Notes: generated by a model from the letters alone, not told the origin. 64,000 bases of DNA from Paenalicyclobacillus mengziensis (GCF_017298635.1 NZ_CP071182.1:3324001-3388000); one strand, 5' to 3'; positions 47,688 to 56,216 are shown, counted from the stretch's first letter. Numbers and translations: made by a program.

Positions 47688-47703
47688 ATACCCATATGGG
47701 TAT
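47688..47703. promoter_or_regulatory. 16-bp perfect palindrome, possible operator
   Basis: ATACCCATATGGGTAT is a perfect palindrome 31 bases before the clpE -35. Its TACCC...GGGTA halves recall CsoR/CstR-type sites, which would hint at metal or sulfide control of the adjacent promoter, but no such repressor gene is in the window. Speculative. Confidence 0.4.
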
Positions 47704-47733
47704 ACAACTTCACAATTCCCCTCTGAAAAGGAC

Positions 47734-47762
47734 TTGAAAGTCAAAAAAGGTCAAAGTATAAT
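47734..47762 (+). promoter_or_regulatory. clpE promoter with CtsR box
   Basis: TTGAAA (47734-47739), 17 bp, TATAAT (47757-47762). AGTCAAA-AAA-GGTCAAA at 47739-47755 exactly fits the CtsR operator (heptads separated by three bases) and fills the spacer, so CtsR would block RNA polymerase and heat or protein damage would release it. Extra half-sites (AGTCAAA, GGTCAAA) occur downstream near 47786-47817. This is class III heat-shock control. Confidence 0.9.
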
Positions 47763-47855
47763 ATGGTCAAGCAAACATCAAAGTAAGTCAAAGTCAAACC
47801 ATCGATGTAAGGTCAAATCGAGTTTTAACGGAGCGTGTTGAAACGCCGAGCACAG

Positions 47856-47945
47856 CGACACGAACATATCGACACAGGCACGTCGACACGGGCACATCGA
47901 CAAGTTTGTAATCAAATTCAAATATCAAATTCAAATATCAAATTA
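47856..47945 (+). repeat. two tandem arrays in the clpE 5' leader
   Basis: First a 14-bp unit beginning CGACAC at 47856, 47870, 47884 and 47898 (units 5'-CGACACGAACATAT-type). Then a 13-bp unit TCAAATTCAAATA at 47912 and 47925 plus a partial third copy. Both lie in the roughly 200-base leader between the promoter and the ATG. Copy number could vary between strains. Confidence 0.65.
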
Positions 47946-47974
47946 CCAAACCTGAATTGTGAGGAGGAAACACT

Positions 47975-50179
47975 ATGAAGTGCGATCGTTGTGAGGTACG
48001 CGAAGCCAGCATTGTCATTCGGCTGGGTTATAATGGCCTAGCGGAGCAGATGAATCTGTGCACATCCTGTTACCAGGAGTGGTACGCTGAGGTACTTCAA
48101 GGTTCAGGTGGACCCACTAATTTTGGTGGCCTAGGCAACTCCGCTGGACCATGGGATTTGTCCAATTGGGGCAACCTTAACAGTGGTTCCCAAATGCCTG
48201 GTCAAAATCGTATTCGTCAGCACGTACAGGGAAACGGACAGAGTGGTCTGCTCGAACAGCTTGGACGTAACCTGACCGATGCAGCCCGATCCGGTGATAT
48301 CGACCCTGTCATCGGTCGAGACAAAGAGGTTGAGCGCGTTATCGAGATCCTCAATCGACGGAATAAGAATAACCCCGTGCTGATTGGTGAACCCGGTGTC
48401 GGTAAGACAGCCGTCGTAGAAGGCCTGGCCCTTCGCATTGCTGAGGACAAAGTGCCGACCAAACTTCGCAACCGCGAAATCTTCGTGCTCGACGTCGCCT
48501 CGCTGGTGGCGGACACTGGGGTCAGAGGCCAATTTGAAGAACGGATGCAGCAGTTGATTGCCGAATTGCAATCAAGAGAAGACGTTATTCTCTTCATTGA
48601 TGAGCTGCACTTGTTGGTCGGTGCGGGTTCAGCCCAAGGTTCGATGGATGCAGGCAATATCCTCAAACCTGCCCTGGCACGCGGAGACATTCAGGTTGTT
48701 GGTGCCACGACGTTGAAAGAATATCGACAAATTGAAAAGGATGCCGCGCTTGAACGTCGGTTCCAGCCGGTCATGGTCGAAGAGCCGTCCGTGGAGGATA
48801 GCATTGCGATTCTTGAAGGGTTGGCTTCGCGTTACGAAGAATTCCACCACGTTCAGTACACACCCGAGGCCATTCGCGCCTGTGCGGAGTTGTCTCACCG
48901 TTACCTGCGCGATCGGCGTTTGCCTGACAAGGCAATAGACCTGATGGACGAAGCAGGCTCGAAAGCCAATCTGCGACTAGGCGCCAATCCGGACAGTGTA
49001 AAGGCACGGCTTGAGCAGATCGCCGTCGAAAAAGCTGAGGCAACCAAAGTGGAAGACTACGAACGAGCCGCTCGTCTGCGCGATGAAGAACAAACATTGA
49101 TGGCGCAAGCTGGAACATTGAAGGCTTCGAATGGTGAGAAATCGAAGCCTGTCGAGGTGGTCACTGAGGCTGTCACTGAGGCTGTCACTGTGGAAGACAT
49201 TCGCCGCATCGTCGAAGACAAGACCGGCATCCCGGTGACAAAGCTCCAGGCAGACGAACAGCAACGTCTGAAGGACCTTGAAGGTCGCTTGCACGCACGT
49301 GTCATCGGACAAGACACGGCGGTTCGCCAGGTTGCCAAAGCTGTCCGCCGCAGCCGCGCGGGCCTAAAGTCAAAACATCGACCCATCGGTTCCTTCCTCT
49401 TCGTGGGGCCGACTGGAGTTGGCAAAACAGAGTTGGCACGCGCACTCGCCAAGGAGCTGTTTGGTACGGAAGATGCCATGATCCGTCTCGACATGAGCGA
49501 GTACATGGAGCGGCATTCGGTGTCGAAAATCATTGGATCGCCTCCGGGATACGTCGGCCACGAAGAAGCGGGCCAACTGACAGAGCAAATTCGCCGGCAT
49601 CCGTACAGCCTCGTGCTCCTCGATGAAATCGAGAAAGCACATCCCGATGTGTTAAACGTCTTGCTGCAGATTTTAGAGGACGGCCGCTTGACTGACAGTC
49701 AAGGACGCACGGTTCACTTTGAAGACAGTGTCATCATCATGACCAGCAACGCAGGCACCACGGACAAGAAAATCACGCTCGGCTTTCAGGCTGATGGAGC
49801 CACAAAGGTCCATCAAGATGTCATTGGCGACCTCTCCGGCATCTTTAAACCAGAATTTTTGAATCGCCTGGATTCCATCATCCGATTTGAAAGCCTCAGC
49901 CAAGCTGACCTGAAACAAATTGTACGCTTGATGCTCAGTGAGTTGACCGCTCAATTGGTGACGAACAACGTGACTATCGAATACGATGATGGGGTCGTGC
50001 AGTGGCTGGCAGCACACGGAAACGATGTACGCTTTGGAGCACGTCCACTGCGCAGGATGATTCAGCAAACCATTGAAGACCCTGTGGCAGATTTCATGCT
50101 TGATGACATTGGGACAGACGCGAACGTTCAGCTGCGGGTGACCATCGACGGTGACACCCCGGTGATTGCCCGTATCTAA
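47975..50179 (+). CDS. clpE: ATP-dependent Clp protease ATPase subunit ClpE
   Basis: 734 residues. The N-terminus is a four-Cys zinc finger (Cys3, Cys6, Cys29, Cys32) instead of the double Clp_N repeat, the mark of ClpE. A linker follows, then D1 (Walker [14 protein letters not shown], Walker [13 protein letters not shown]), a UVR-like helix ([31 protein letters not shown]), a repeated [12 protein letters not shown] stretch, and D2 ([32 protein letters not shown]). With ClpP it unfolds and degrades damaged proteins. ATG 47975 has GGAGGAAA upstream. Controlled by the CtsR box at 47739. Its terminator has been split by the downstream IS. Confidence 0.95.
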   Translation: MKCDRCEVREASIVIRLGYNGLAEQMNLCTSCYQEWYAEVLQGSGGPTNFGGLGNSAGPWDLSNWGNLNSGSQMPGQNRIRQHVQGNGQSGLLEQLGRNLTDAARSGDIDPVIGRDKEVERVIEILNRRNKNNPVLIGEPGVGKTAVVEGLALRIAEDKVPTKLRNREIFVLDVASLVADTGVRGQFEERMQQLIAELQSREDVILFIDELHLLVGAGSAQGSMDAGNILKPALARGDIQVVGATTLKEYRQIEKDAALERRFQPVMVEEPSVEDSIAILEGLASRYEEFHHVQYTPEAIRACAELSHRYLRDRRLPDKAIDLMDEAGSKANLRLGANPDSVKARLEQIAVEKAEATKVEDYERAARLRDEEQTLMAQAGTLKASNGEKSKPVEVVTEAVTEAVTVEDIRRIVEDKTGIPVTKLQADEQQRLKDLEGRLHARVIGQDTAVRQVAKAVRRSRAGLKSKHRPIGSFLFVGPTGVGKTELARALAKELFGTEDAMIRLDMSEYMERHSVSKIIGSPPGYVGHEEAGQLTEQIRRHPYSLVLLDEIEKAHPDVLNVLLQILEDGRLTDSQGRTVHFEDSVIIMTSNAGTTDKKITLGFQADGATKVHQDVIGDLSGIFKPEFLNRLDSIIRFESLSQADLKQIVRLMLSELTAQLVTNNVTIEYDDGVVQWLAAHGNDVRFGARPLRRMIQQTIEDPVADFMLDDIGTDANVQLRVTIDGDTPVIARI

Positions 50180-50214
50180 GCCACAAAGCTCGTACTGTAT
50201 CTGTATCGAGAAAT

Positions 50215-50223
50215 GGGGACTCC
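50215..50223 (+). terminator. left arm of the disrupted clpE terminator
   Basis: GGGGACTCC, 36 bases after the clpE stop, is the 5' arm of a hairpin whose 3' arm GGAGTCCCC plus T-tract lies at 52101-52114, on the other side of the insertion element. An inner pair GAGC (50230-50233) / GCTC (52091-52094) matches across the insertion too. Before the insertion this would have been an ordinary Rho-independent terminator. Confidence 0.75.
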
Positions 50224-50235
50224 ATGACAGAGCTG

Positions 50236-50239
50236 CTAG
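50236..50239. repeat. CTAG target-site duplication, left copy
   Basis: CTAG immediately before the left inverted repeat; an identical CTAG follows the right inverted repeat at 52084-52087. In the restored sequence a single CTAG lies in the apical loop of the terminator hairpin. Confidence 0.75.
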
Positions 50240-50274
50240 GGGTCCTGTGAAAAAGTGCGAAGCTTCCTCGATCG

Positions 50275-50304
50275 TTAGTTAATATATTCTATAAATGGTA
50301 TAAT
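50275..50304 (+). promoter_or_regulatory. candidate promoter of the transposase gene
   Basis: TATAAT at 50299-50304 with an 18-bp spacer to TTAGTT at 50275-50280, inside the left end of the element. The -35 is poor, so the promoter is probably weak, as usual for transposases. Read-through from clpE may add to it now that the terminator is split. Confidence 0.4.
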
Positions 50305-50327
50305 CATCATAAGTCGAAGGCTCGGGT

Positions 50328-51926
50328 GTGGTGTTTCGGATGTTGCGTGAACATGTTCGCCAATTGTCGTTTGCCGATACCGATGGCTGGTATGAAAAGA
50401 TCCCGAAGAAGTCATTTTGGTATCGTATCAGAGCTTGGGCAGATGAGAATCTGCGGGATAGCATGTTTGCACACATGTATTCTGAGATTGGCAGGCCTTC
50501 GGTTCCCCCTACATATATGACAGTGTTGATGATTATCCAGACACGTGAGGGCTGGAGTGACGGACAAGCGATTGAAGCTGCTATGTTCGATGACCGCGTG
50601 AAGTATGCCCTCGGTGTGAGTCGTACGCCAGAAGTCTCCTGTGATCGCTCTACCCTGTGCAAGTTCCGTGCGCGAGCACTCGTGAACGATTTGGACAGAG
50701 CCATATTGAAGCAGTCTCTGCTTGGAGCGGCAACGGCAGGATTGCTGGCTGATGACGAGGACCTGGTGGACTCATACATGGTCAGCGGTGCAGCGGCGAA
50801 ACAGGGAACATTCCTTCTGATTCACCAAGCTATCCGTGGCGTCCTGTGGCAGGCGGCGTGTGAACGAGTGACGGTTCCAACATTGCGGAGGGCTGATTAC
50901 GCTATCCGACGCAAGCCTGATATCGATTGGACCGATGAGAGTCAGCGAAATCAATTGCTTGAGGACCTGGTGACGGATTCACGCACTCTGACTACAGCAC
51001 TCAAGGATCAACCTGGTCTGTCGGAAGAGTTGAAACAGAAACTGGACCTTCTTTGCGCCGTCACAGGACAGGACATTGAGACTTTGCCAGACGGGACAGT
51101 ACGTATTGCACAAAGGGTAGCGAAAGACCGTATCATCTCCGTGGTCGACGAAGAGATGCGTCATGGCCACAAGACGACAAGCGCGAAAACGGATGGATAC
51201 AAGACCCACCTCATGACGCCAAATGTGACATCTGATCAACCTCGGCTGGTCACCTCAGTAGTGGTCACGGGAGCCAACGTTCCCGACGGAGATGTGGCCG
51301 GCGAGTTGGTGGCGGAGCGCACTTATCTCACGGGCGCAGCTCCCAAACAAATGATGGGAGATACCGCCTACGGGAGCGAAGCTGTGCAGGAAAGGGTTCG
51401 GGAAGTATCCAAAGAGACGTCTGTGGTGGCTCCAGTTCCACCAGCCGTAAATAAAGCAGGACATTTCAGCAAATCCGACTTCGTGATTGACACGGATGCC
51501 CATACGGTAACATGCCCGGCGGGACACACGATATCGTATGTTCCGAAGAAACCAAGACCGAATATGAAGCCAAAGCAGGTCGTGTTCATGGACGAAGCCA
51601 AATGCCAAGAGTGCCCTCTGCGTGCCCAGTGTGTGAATGGCAAGGGGCCGCGCTCGATTCGGGTTCGGGCTGACGAGAAACAGGTACAAGAGAAGCGGGC
51701 AAAACAGAGGACGTCCGAATGGACAGAGCACTACCGAGAACGGAGTCGGGTTGAACACGTCAACGAAAATATGGTACGCCACGGCGGACGAGAAGCCCGC
51801 TATTTCGGGAAACGCAAGACAGAGTTTCAAGAGCGGATGTGTGCGACGGGCCACAACATTAATGAACTGGCTCGAGTAGCCGCCTTACGAGAGTCATCAC
51901 CACGACAACGGGAGAAGTGCGCCTAA
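50328..51926 (+). CDS. IS1182-family DDE transposase
   Basis: 532 residues. N-terminal DUF772-type domain (PTYMTVLMIIQTREGWSDGQAIEAAMFDDRVKYALG), catalytic domain starting around SAKTDGYKTHLM and GDTAYGS (Asp residues of the DDE core), and a C-terminal Cys-rich motif (CPAGHTI...ECPLRAQC) followed by the helix SRVEHVNENMVRHGGREARYFG, containing the catalytic Glu. GTG at 50328 is the longest start; ATG 50340 is equally possible. Codon use does not obviously differ from neighbours. Confidence 0.9.
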   Translation: MVFRMLREHVRQLSFADTDGWYEKIPKKSFWYRIRAWADENLRDSMFAHMYSEIGRPSVPPTYMTVLMIIQTREGWSDGQAIEAAMFDDRVKYALGVSRTPEVSCDRSTLCKFRARALVNDLDRAILKQSLLGAATAGLLADDEDLVDSYMVSGAAAKQGTFLLIHQAIRGVLWQAACERVTVPTLRRADYAIRRKPDIDWTDESQRNQLLEDLVTDSRTLTTALKDQPGLSEELKQKLDLLCAVTGQDIETLPDGTVRIAQRVAKDRIISVVDEEMRHGHKTTSAKTDGYKTHLMTPNVTSDQPRLVTSVVVTGANVPDGDVAGELVAERTYLTGAAPKQMMGDTAYGSEAVQERVREVSKETSVVAPVPPAVNKAGHFSKSDFVIDTDAHTVTCPAGHTISYVPKKPRPNMKPKQVVFMDEAKCQECPLRAQCVNGKGPRSIRVRADEKQVQEKRAKQRTSEWTEHYRERSRVEHVNENMVRHGGREARYFGKRKTEFQERMCATGHNINELARVAALRESSPRQREKCA

Positions 51927-52083
51927 AAACGCCAAAGGAAGCAAAAACCACACGGAGGTGGGCTAAAAATGACCCCGAACACTGAATAGAGTGCTCAACC
52001 CCACCATAAAACCCCACATTTAGGAAATTAAAAACTCCCCAAAAGCTAGAACAGAGGAATCAAGAACGTTTATCACAGGACCC

Positions 52084-52087
52084 CTAG
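52084..52087. repeat. CTAG target-site duplication, right copy
   Basis: Second copy of the 4-bp target duplication; see the left copy at 50236-50239. Confidence 0.75.
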
Positions 52088-52100
52088 ACTGCTCCCCCAC

Positions 52101-52114
52101 GGAGTCCCCTTTTT
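52101..52114 (+). terminator. right arm and T-tract of the disrupted clpE terminator
   Basis: GGAGTCCCC followed by TTTTT, complementary to GGGGACTCC at 50215-50223. With both flanks rejoined the hairpin closes with a 9-bp stem plus an inner 4-bp stem. Confidence 0.75.
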
Positions 52115-52244
52115 CATCGGGCCGTATCCCATCCCCTTACCGGTGTGTAAGTACGTTGTTGACAAAGTACACTGCTGGCAGCCCCGGTCTTAACCGAAGT
52201 CGTGGCTCAGGTTGTCACGCTGCAGGCAGTAGCTCAGTTCGCAA

Positions 52245-52367
52245 TCAGCACGTTGTCGCAGCAGCGGCGCCATATCCAGGAACAAAGAGGAAGAACAGGA
52301 CGAAGATGATGAGAAACACAACTGCCCAACGTGTATAACCACCAAAGACCCCATATCCGCCATACAT
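52245..52367 (-). CDS. YjcZ-like sporulation microprotein 1
   Basis: 40 residues: a Gly/Tyr-rich start MYGGYGVFGGYTRW, one hydrophobic helix VVFLIIFVLFFLFV and a short Ala-rich tail. This is the layout of the tiny YjcZ/YhfH-type sporulation proteins of Bacilli. ATG at 52367 has GGAGGTGTGTGTC upstream. Nearly identical in its first 27 residues to the second copy 240 bases away, so a tandem duplication. Function of the family is unclear; members are made late in sporulation. Confidence 0.75.
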   Translation of the reverse strand: MYGGYGVFGGYTRWAVVFLIIFVLFFLFVPGYGAAAATTC

Positions 52368-52516
52368 GACACACACCTCCTCGCCCACTCGATGTGCTAC
52401 ACCATATGTCACGGTACGAGTGCACCGACGCGGTATTTGTACCCGTTGGCAAGCCACTAGTGGCAACAATTCACGGGACAATGTGCCAGCTGCGATACTC
52501 GGTCATTTCTCAAAAC

Positions 52517-52545
52517 CGCAGGCCGTCCTTGGCGGACGGCCTGCG
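52517..52545 (-). terminator. terminator between the two YjcZ-like genes
   Basis: Perfect 12-bp arms CGCAGGCCGTCC and GGACGGCCTGCG with a 5-base loop. On the minus strand it is followed by GTTTTGAG, a weak T-tract. It ends the second microprotein transcript. Confidence 0.65.
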
Positions 52546-52599
52546 TATTACCATGTTCCATTCACATGTTCAAAACCCAGCACTACGGTTTTCAAGCAA

Positions 52600-52734
52600 T
52601 TAGTATGCGACACCAGCACCTGCCGCGCCAGCACCAGCACCTACCCCGTCATACGGAACAAACAGAACAAACAACACAAAGATAATGAGGAAGACTACAG
52701 CCCAGCGAGTGTAGCCTCCGAAAACACCATACAT
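52600..52734 (-). CDS. YjcZ-like sporulation microprotein 2
   Basis: 44 residues, MYGVFGGYTRWAVVFLIIFVLF followed by VLFVP and a Gly/Ala-rich tail. ATG at 52734 has AAAGGAGG upstream. Paralogue of the gene at 52245; the shared VFGGYTRWAVVFLIIFVLF segment is identical in both. Confidence 0.75.
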   Translation of the reverse strand: MYGVFGGYTRWAVVFLIIFVLFVLFVPYDGVGAGAGAAGAGVAY

Positions 52735-52837
52735 GATTGAAGAACCTCCTTTCAGATTCTGCTCCATCCTATGTAAGGGATACAGGGCGAAGAGGCGGTG
52801 TCCGCCCAGTTTTGGTTGTGTGTCAGTGCCCAAACTT

Positions 52838-52878
52838 AAAAAAACACGCCAACCAGGGGTTGGCCCTTGGTTGGCGTG
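52838..52878 (-). terminator. Rho-independent terminator of the DUF302 gene
   Basis: Arms CACGCCAACCA (52868-52878 read on minus) and TGGTTGGCGTG (52845-52855) are followed on the minus strand by TTTTTTT (52844-52838). It starts about 50 bases after the stop codon. Confidence 0.9.
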
Positions 52879-52927
52879 GTACGTTTCCAACGAATCGGTA
52901 AAGCGAATCGAACCTCAGCACAATGGG

Positions 52928-53314
52928 CTACTTCGCTGCGTCGACCGCAGCAATCAGGGTGTCCTCAATCTCCTTGGCAATGCCTAAAACCTCGTTATCT
53001 CCTGCGAGTCCGATGAGCGCTGTAGGATTCGCAAGTCCGATTTTGTTCGTTCCGTCCTTATCCTCGTATACTACAACCTTGCACGGCAGGAAGTAGCCGA
53101 TGAGCGGATTGTGCTCGAGGACTTGTTTCGCCACTTTTGGGTTGCACACCTCAAGGACACGAAACGCTCCTTCGTAGTCCACGCCCTTCTCGTGCAGCTT
53201 TGAGGCCATATCGAGTTCCCAAAGTACGCCAAAACTGCGTTCTTTCAGTGCTGCGGAAACAGCACGAATCGCATCGTCGAGCGACTTTTGCGTCGTCACT
53301 GTGTAATGAAACAC
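52928..53314 (-). CDS. DUF302 family protein
   Basis: 128 residues. Typical DUF302 blocks: KSLDDAIRAVSAALKERSFGVLWELDMASKL, FRVLEVCNPKVAKQVLEHNPLIGYFLPCKVVVYED. Small alpha/beta protein of unknown function, often near sulfur, metal or stress genes. GTG at 53314 is preferred because GGAGG is 7 bases before it; ATG at 53320 touches it. Confidence 0.82.
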   Translation of the reverse strand: MFHYTVTTQKSLDDAIRAVSAALKERSFGVLWELDMASKLHEKGVDYEGAFRVLEVCNPKVAKQVLEHNPLIGYFLPCKVVVYEDKDGTNKIGLANPTALIGLAGDNEVLGIAKEIEDTLIAAVDAAK

Positions 53315-53392
53315 GGTCATCCCTCCTGGCAAGTTCAGTTTGTACTTCAATGATATTCATCATACCACATCCATACCCCTTACCGTATCTGT

Positions 53393-54409
53393 CTAGTCAA
53401 CTTCTGACGTGGGCTGACAATCGGAAGATTTCCACGCCGTGAGCAGTTCGCGTTCCCGCTCCGGTGTGAATCCAGCGAGCCATTTCGTATCGCGAGGTCG
53501 CTTGCCGGCCCAGGCAAGGGTATCCCGCACTGTCTCGGTTACAGTTCGCAATTGCAGTCCGTGCGCTCTCGCTTTTTGTACACTGACCTCCATGAACCCA
53601 GGCCAGTTTGCCGCCTCACCGATCCACAGTGGCAGCTCTGTCCACGGTTGCACGCCCTGTGCGGAGAGAAAGTCTTCGCTGACCCACACAAGCTTCGACC
53701 GCCTTCCCGATACAGCCTGACAAGCAACGAGCAGCTGTGAAAACGGCAGCGGATGTCCAGTGGCGTGATAGACCCCGGACGTCCCCTGCTCGATGAGATG
53801 GAGTGTAAAGCGTGCAAGGTCGCGAACATCGATAAACTGGACAACCCGATTCGGGTCGCCTGGCACAAGCACCTCTCCACCTTGCGCGATCCGATGTGGC
53901 CAGTACGTGAATCTGTCCGTCGGATCGTGCGGACCGACAATAAGCCCTGGTCGAATGATGAGTGCCTGACCATCAAACCCCTGCTGCACTTCATCTTCGC
54001 AGAGCGCTTTGAGCGCCCCGTAGTACTTTGAGACGTCTTCGCTCTCTCCATCGTTGTCAGGCAATACGTCGACGGCCGTCGACTCGTCCATGCCTGCTCG
54101 AGGAAAATCAGGATAGACCGAAATACTCGAGATAAACGCGTACTGTCCGGCAGATGCTTTCAAAGCCGCAACCGACTGTCTGACAACCCTTGGGACATAG
54201 CCGCAAGTATCGACGACAGCATCCCATGTGCGGCCCGTGAGAAGTGACGTTTGACCATCTCTGTCGCCGAGGATTTCCTCAACCTCAGGGAACAGACCAG
54301 TGTTGGTCTCGCCACGGTGAAAGATAGTCACCTCGTGATGGTTTTGCAGTGCAGCTCCCACAAAGTGTCTGCCGAGAAATCGCGTGCCACCGATAACCAA
54401 GATCTTCAT
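53393..54409 (-). CDS. NAD-dependent epimerase-like (extended SDR) protein
   Basis: 338 residues. Rossmann start KILVIGGTRFLGRHFVGAAL with the CSP41/SDR_a5-like GGTRFLG motif, no clear YxxxK (reads SKYYGALKALCE, so Tyr-Gly-Ala-Leu-Lys). Nucleotide-sugar epimerase, reductase or RNA-binding CSP41 roles are all possible. ATG 54409 with GGAGG upstream. On the minus strand downstream of the GNAT pair. Confidence 0.82.
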   Translation of the reverse strand: MKILVIGGTRFLGRHFVGAALQNHHEVTIFHRGETNTGLFPEVEEILGDRDGQTSLLTGRTWDAVVDTCGYVPRVVRQSVAALKASAGQYAFISSISVYPDFPRAGMDESTAVDVLPDNDGESEDVSKYYGALKALCEDEVQQGFDGQALIIRPGLIVGPHDPTDRFTYWPHRIAQGGEVLVPGDPNRVVQFIDVRDLARFTLHLIEQGTSGVYHATGHPLPFSQLLVACQAVSGRRSKLVWVSEDFLSAQGVQPWTELPLWIGEAANWPGFMEVSVQKARAHGLQLRTVTETVRDTLAWAGKRPRDTKWLAGFTPERERELLTAWKSSDCQPTSEVD

Positions 54410-54451
54410 CGCGAACCTCCTCCCAAAATAACTGTTCAAATGAAGCAAGGC

Positions 54452-55381
54452 TCACCCCAGAGCGGCGTCCATGATGCCAAACATCCACGTTCGCTGACCC
54501 GGAAGACCCTGCCCACCGTAGAGCATCATGGGGGAGACATGGACCTCTTCAAGTCCGAGCGCGAGAAGCACCCGCATCCACTCCGTCTGTCCTGCAGGTA
54601 CGTCGATGCGGACCTGACCGAGGGCTGACTGCGTCAAATGGAGTGCGAGTTCCGTTGCGACTTCGGTTGCCGTAGCATGCAGCGGACCGATTATCAGCAT
54701 GTCACCAACCTCACTTGCCATGGCGTACCCGAGCAGTTGTCCCTGACCGTCTCGGGCTACGATAGCGGTGGTGACCGTCTTTACAAAGGCCATGTAGGTT
54801 TCCTTGCGAAGGACACCAGTAACCTCCTGGTCCATGCTGATGAGTTCAGTCCAATCCGTTTCCCCAAGCGGACGAATGTGAATGCCGACATGACCACCTC
54901 GCCCACGCGTGATACGCTTCGGCTTGCCAATGTAACGATGAACTCGTTCTACCGTTTCGAATCCAAGCGAACGATAAAGCGGATAGCCAGCGTCCGTTGC
55001 AAGCAGGCCGACGCGGTTCACCCCAAGTTCTTCAGCGAGTTCCAGACATTTCTTGACGATGGCCGAACCGAGGCCCTTGCGCTGCCACAACGGGTGCACA
55101 ATCACCATTCCAAGAAACGCCAGCTCTCTGCCGTACGGGAACAGGATGCTACTCGTGATGAGTGTCTCGTCCAAAAAATGACCGAAGCCTTTTCCTACCG
55201 TCAGCATGGCATTAAGTCGGCCCGGGGCTACACCCCATCCGACCTCTCCTACCAATGCAGACAGGCGCTGTTCGTCAGCGGCTGTCAATGGTTGAATGCG
55301 CAAAGTCCTCGCCCCATTTGCCACCCGGCCGTTCTCAACCATGCCAGGACGGTTATCAGCATCTTCAGAGTGATTCTCCAC
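54452..55381 (-). CDS. tandem GNAT acetyltransferase
   Basis: 309 residues, two GNAT-like halves. The first (about 20-160) has the acetyl-CoA motif VIVHPLWQRKGLGSAIVKKCLELAEELGVNRVGLLATDAGYPLYRSLGF; the second (about 170-309) is a degenerate GNAT (GNAT-like, Acetyltransf_18 type) with QLLGYAMASEVGDMLIIGPL. GTG at 55381 behind GAGGAGGG is preferred; the open frame extends into the methyltransferase gene. Substrate unknown. Confidence 0.8.
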   Translation of the reverse strand: MENHSEDADNRPGMVENGRVANGARTLRIQPLTAADEQRLSALVGEVGWGVAPGRLNAMLTVGKGFGHFLDETLITSSILFPYGRELAFLGMVIVHPLWQRKGLGSAIVKKCLELAEELGVNRVGLLATDAGYPLYRSLGFETVERVHRYIGKPKRITRGRGGHVGIHIRPLGETDWTELISMDQEVTGVLRKETYMAFVKTVTTAIVARDGQGQLLGYAMASEVGDMLIIGPLHATATEVATELALHLTQSALGQVRIDVPAGQTEWMRVLLALGLEEVHVSPMMLYGGQGLPGQRTWMFGIMDAALG

Positions 55382-55404
55382 GATGCCAGAGTCCCTCCTC
55401 TCCT

Positions 55405-56214
55405 TTACGGTTTGTGACAGACGGCCAACCACTCCTGGCCTTGAAACGACAAAACCGTGGTTTCGTGGACGTTTTTCTCAGTTTCCACTCGAAAATAGTT
55501 GGCCGCCGCCTGCGGTGCACTTCGAATGAAGTCAAGCACTTCATGGTACTGTTCCTCCGATGTGACCATCCGCCGAGCCCATGAATCAAACTCAAACTTC
55601 TTCCAAGATGTCTGCCCACGTTCAAATACGAGCCCGGCCCGGCCCATCCAAGCCTGCCATTCCGTTGTTGACGCACAGCGAATATGACTCTTGTCGCGTA
55701 GTTTTTCAACGGTGTTGTACCAATCTGCGAGCGCATCGTCTAGAGGAACAATGTTGTCCACGAGCACAAAGCGACCGCCGTGTTTTAGGACTCGAGCAGC
55801 CTCTGCAACAAACTGATGTGGATGCGGGAAGTGATGCGGGGCAATGCGGCAAGTGACGGCATCAAACGTCTCAGTCAGAAAAGGCAACTGTTCTGCGTCC
55901 GCGAGCACGTAGGAGACATTGTTGATGCCGCTTACATCCCGAATGTGTGTGCGTGCCTCCTCAAGCATTGCAGGTGTGAGGTCACTAGCAATCACATGCT
56001 TCACTTTCCCTGCCAATGCCTTTGCTACGTGTCCGCCGCCCGTTGCAACATCGAGCACAAGCCAGTCCGACTTTGGATTGACGGCTGTCACGACAACACC
56101 AAGCGCTGTCTGGTTATTGTGCAAAGTGCTTTCGACGTATGCTCTAGCCGTCCTGCCGAACTGTTCCTTCACAATTTGCTTTTGTTCTGTGGATGTCTCA
56201 TCATTCATGGCCAT
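55405..56214 (-). CDS. class I SAM-dependent methyltransferase
   Basis: 269 residues. SAM motif I LVLDVATGGGHVAKALAG, motif II VIASDLTPAMLEEAR, motif III LADAEQLPFLTETFDAVTCRIAPHHFP. The arrangement is of the UbiE/MenG-like Methyltransf_11 group, but C-terminal parts differ and menaquinone methylation is not implied. ATG at 56214, weak GAAAGCGAG upstream; another ATG is two codons in. Confidence 0.82.
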   Translation of the reverse strand: MAMNDETSTEQKQIVKEQFGRTARAYVESTLHNNQTALGVVVTAVNPKSDWLVLDVATGGGHVAKALAGKVKHVIASDLTPAMLEEARTHIRDVSGINNVSYVLADAEQLPFLTETFDAVTCRIAPHHFPHPHQFVAEAARVLKHGGRFVLVDNIVPLDDALADWYNTVEKLRDKSHIRCASTTEWQAWMGRAGLVFERGQTSWKKFEFDSWARRMVTSEEQYHEVLDFIRSAPQAAANYFRVETEKNVHETTVLSFQGQEWLAVCHKP

Positions 56215-56216
56215 TA

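Larger units (their letters stand above)
47005..47727. other. repeat-dense intergenic region between the ABC exporter and clpE
   Basis: About 720 bases with no supported gene; several 60-100 codon frames lie across it on both strands, but all are built on the repeats themselves. It contains the CGTTATT hairpin group, five copies of a 16-bp motif, and a 16-bp palindrome, described separately. Confidence 0.5.
50240..52083 (+). mobile_element. complete insertion sequence, IS1182-like
   Basis: 1,844 bp. Ends GGGTCCTGTGA (50240-50250) and TCACAGGACCC (52073-52083) are perfect 11-bp inverted repeats with a few more matches inside; both sides carry CTAG. The single long gene is an intact transposase on the plus strand. 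Length, single DDE gene and short palindromic target repeat fit the IS1182 family. Looks recent: ends, duplication and reading frame are all intact. Confidence 0.88.
51927..52244. other. right end of the IS and following non-coding stretch
   Basis: The element continues to 52083. The remaining 160 bases hold the right half of the clpE terminator (52101-52114) and no supported gene. Confidence 0.5.

Noticed and set aside
52156..52740. Plus-strand frames of 60-124 codons opposite the YjcZ-like genes
   Set aside because: They are antisense to two short genes with strong ribosome sites and have no family features.
54638..55417. 259-codon plus-strand frame opposite the tandem GNAT gene
   Set aside because: Shadow of the GNAT coding sequence; no recognisable domain, while the minus strand has a full acetyl-CoA motif.
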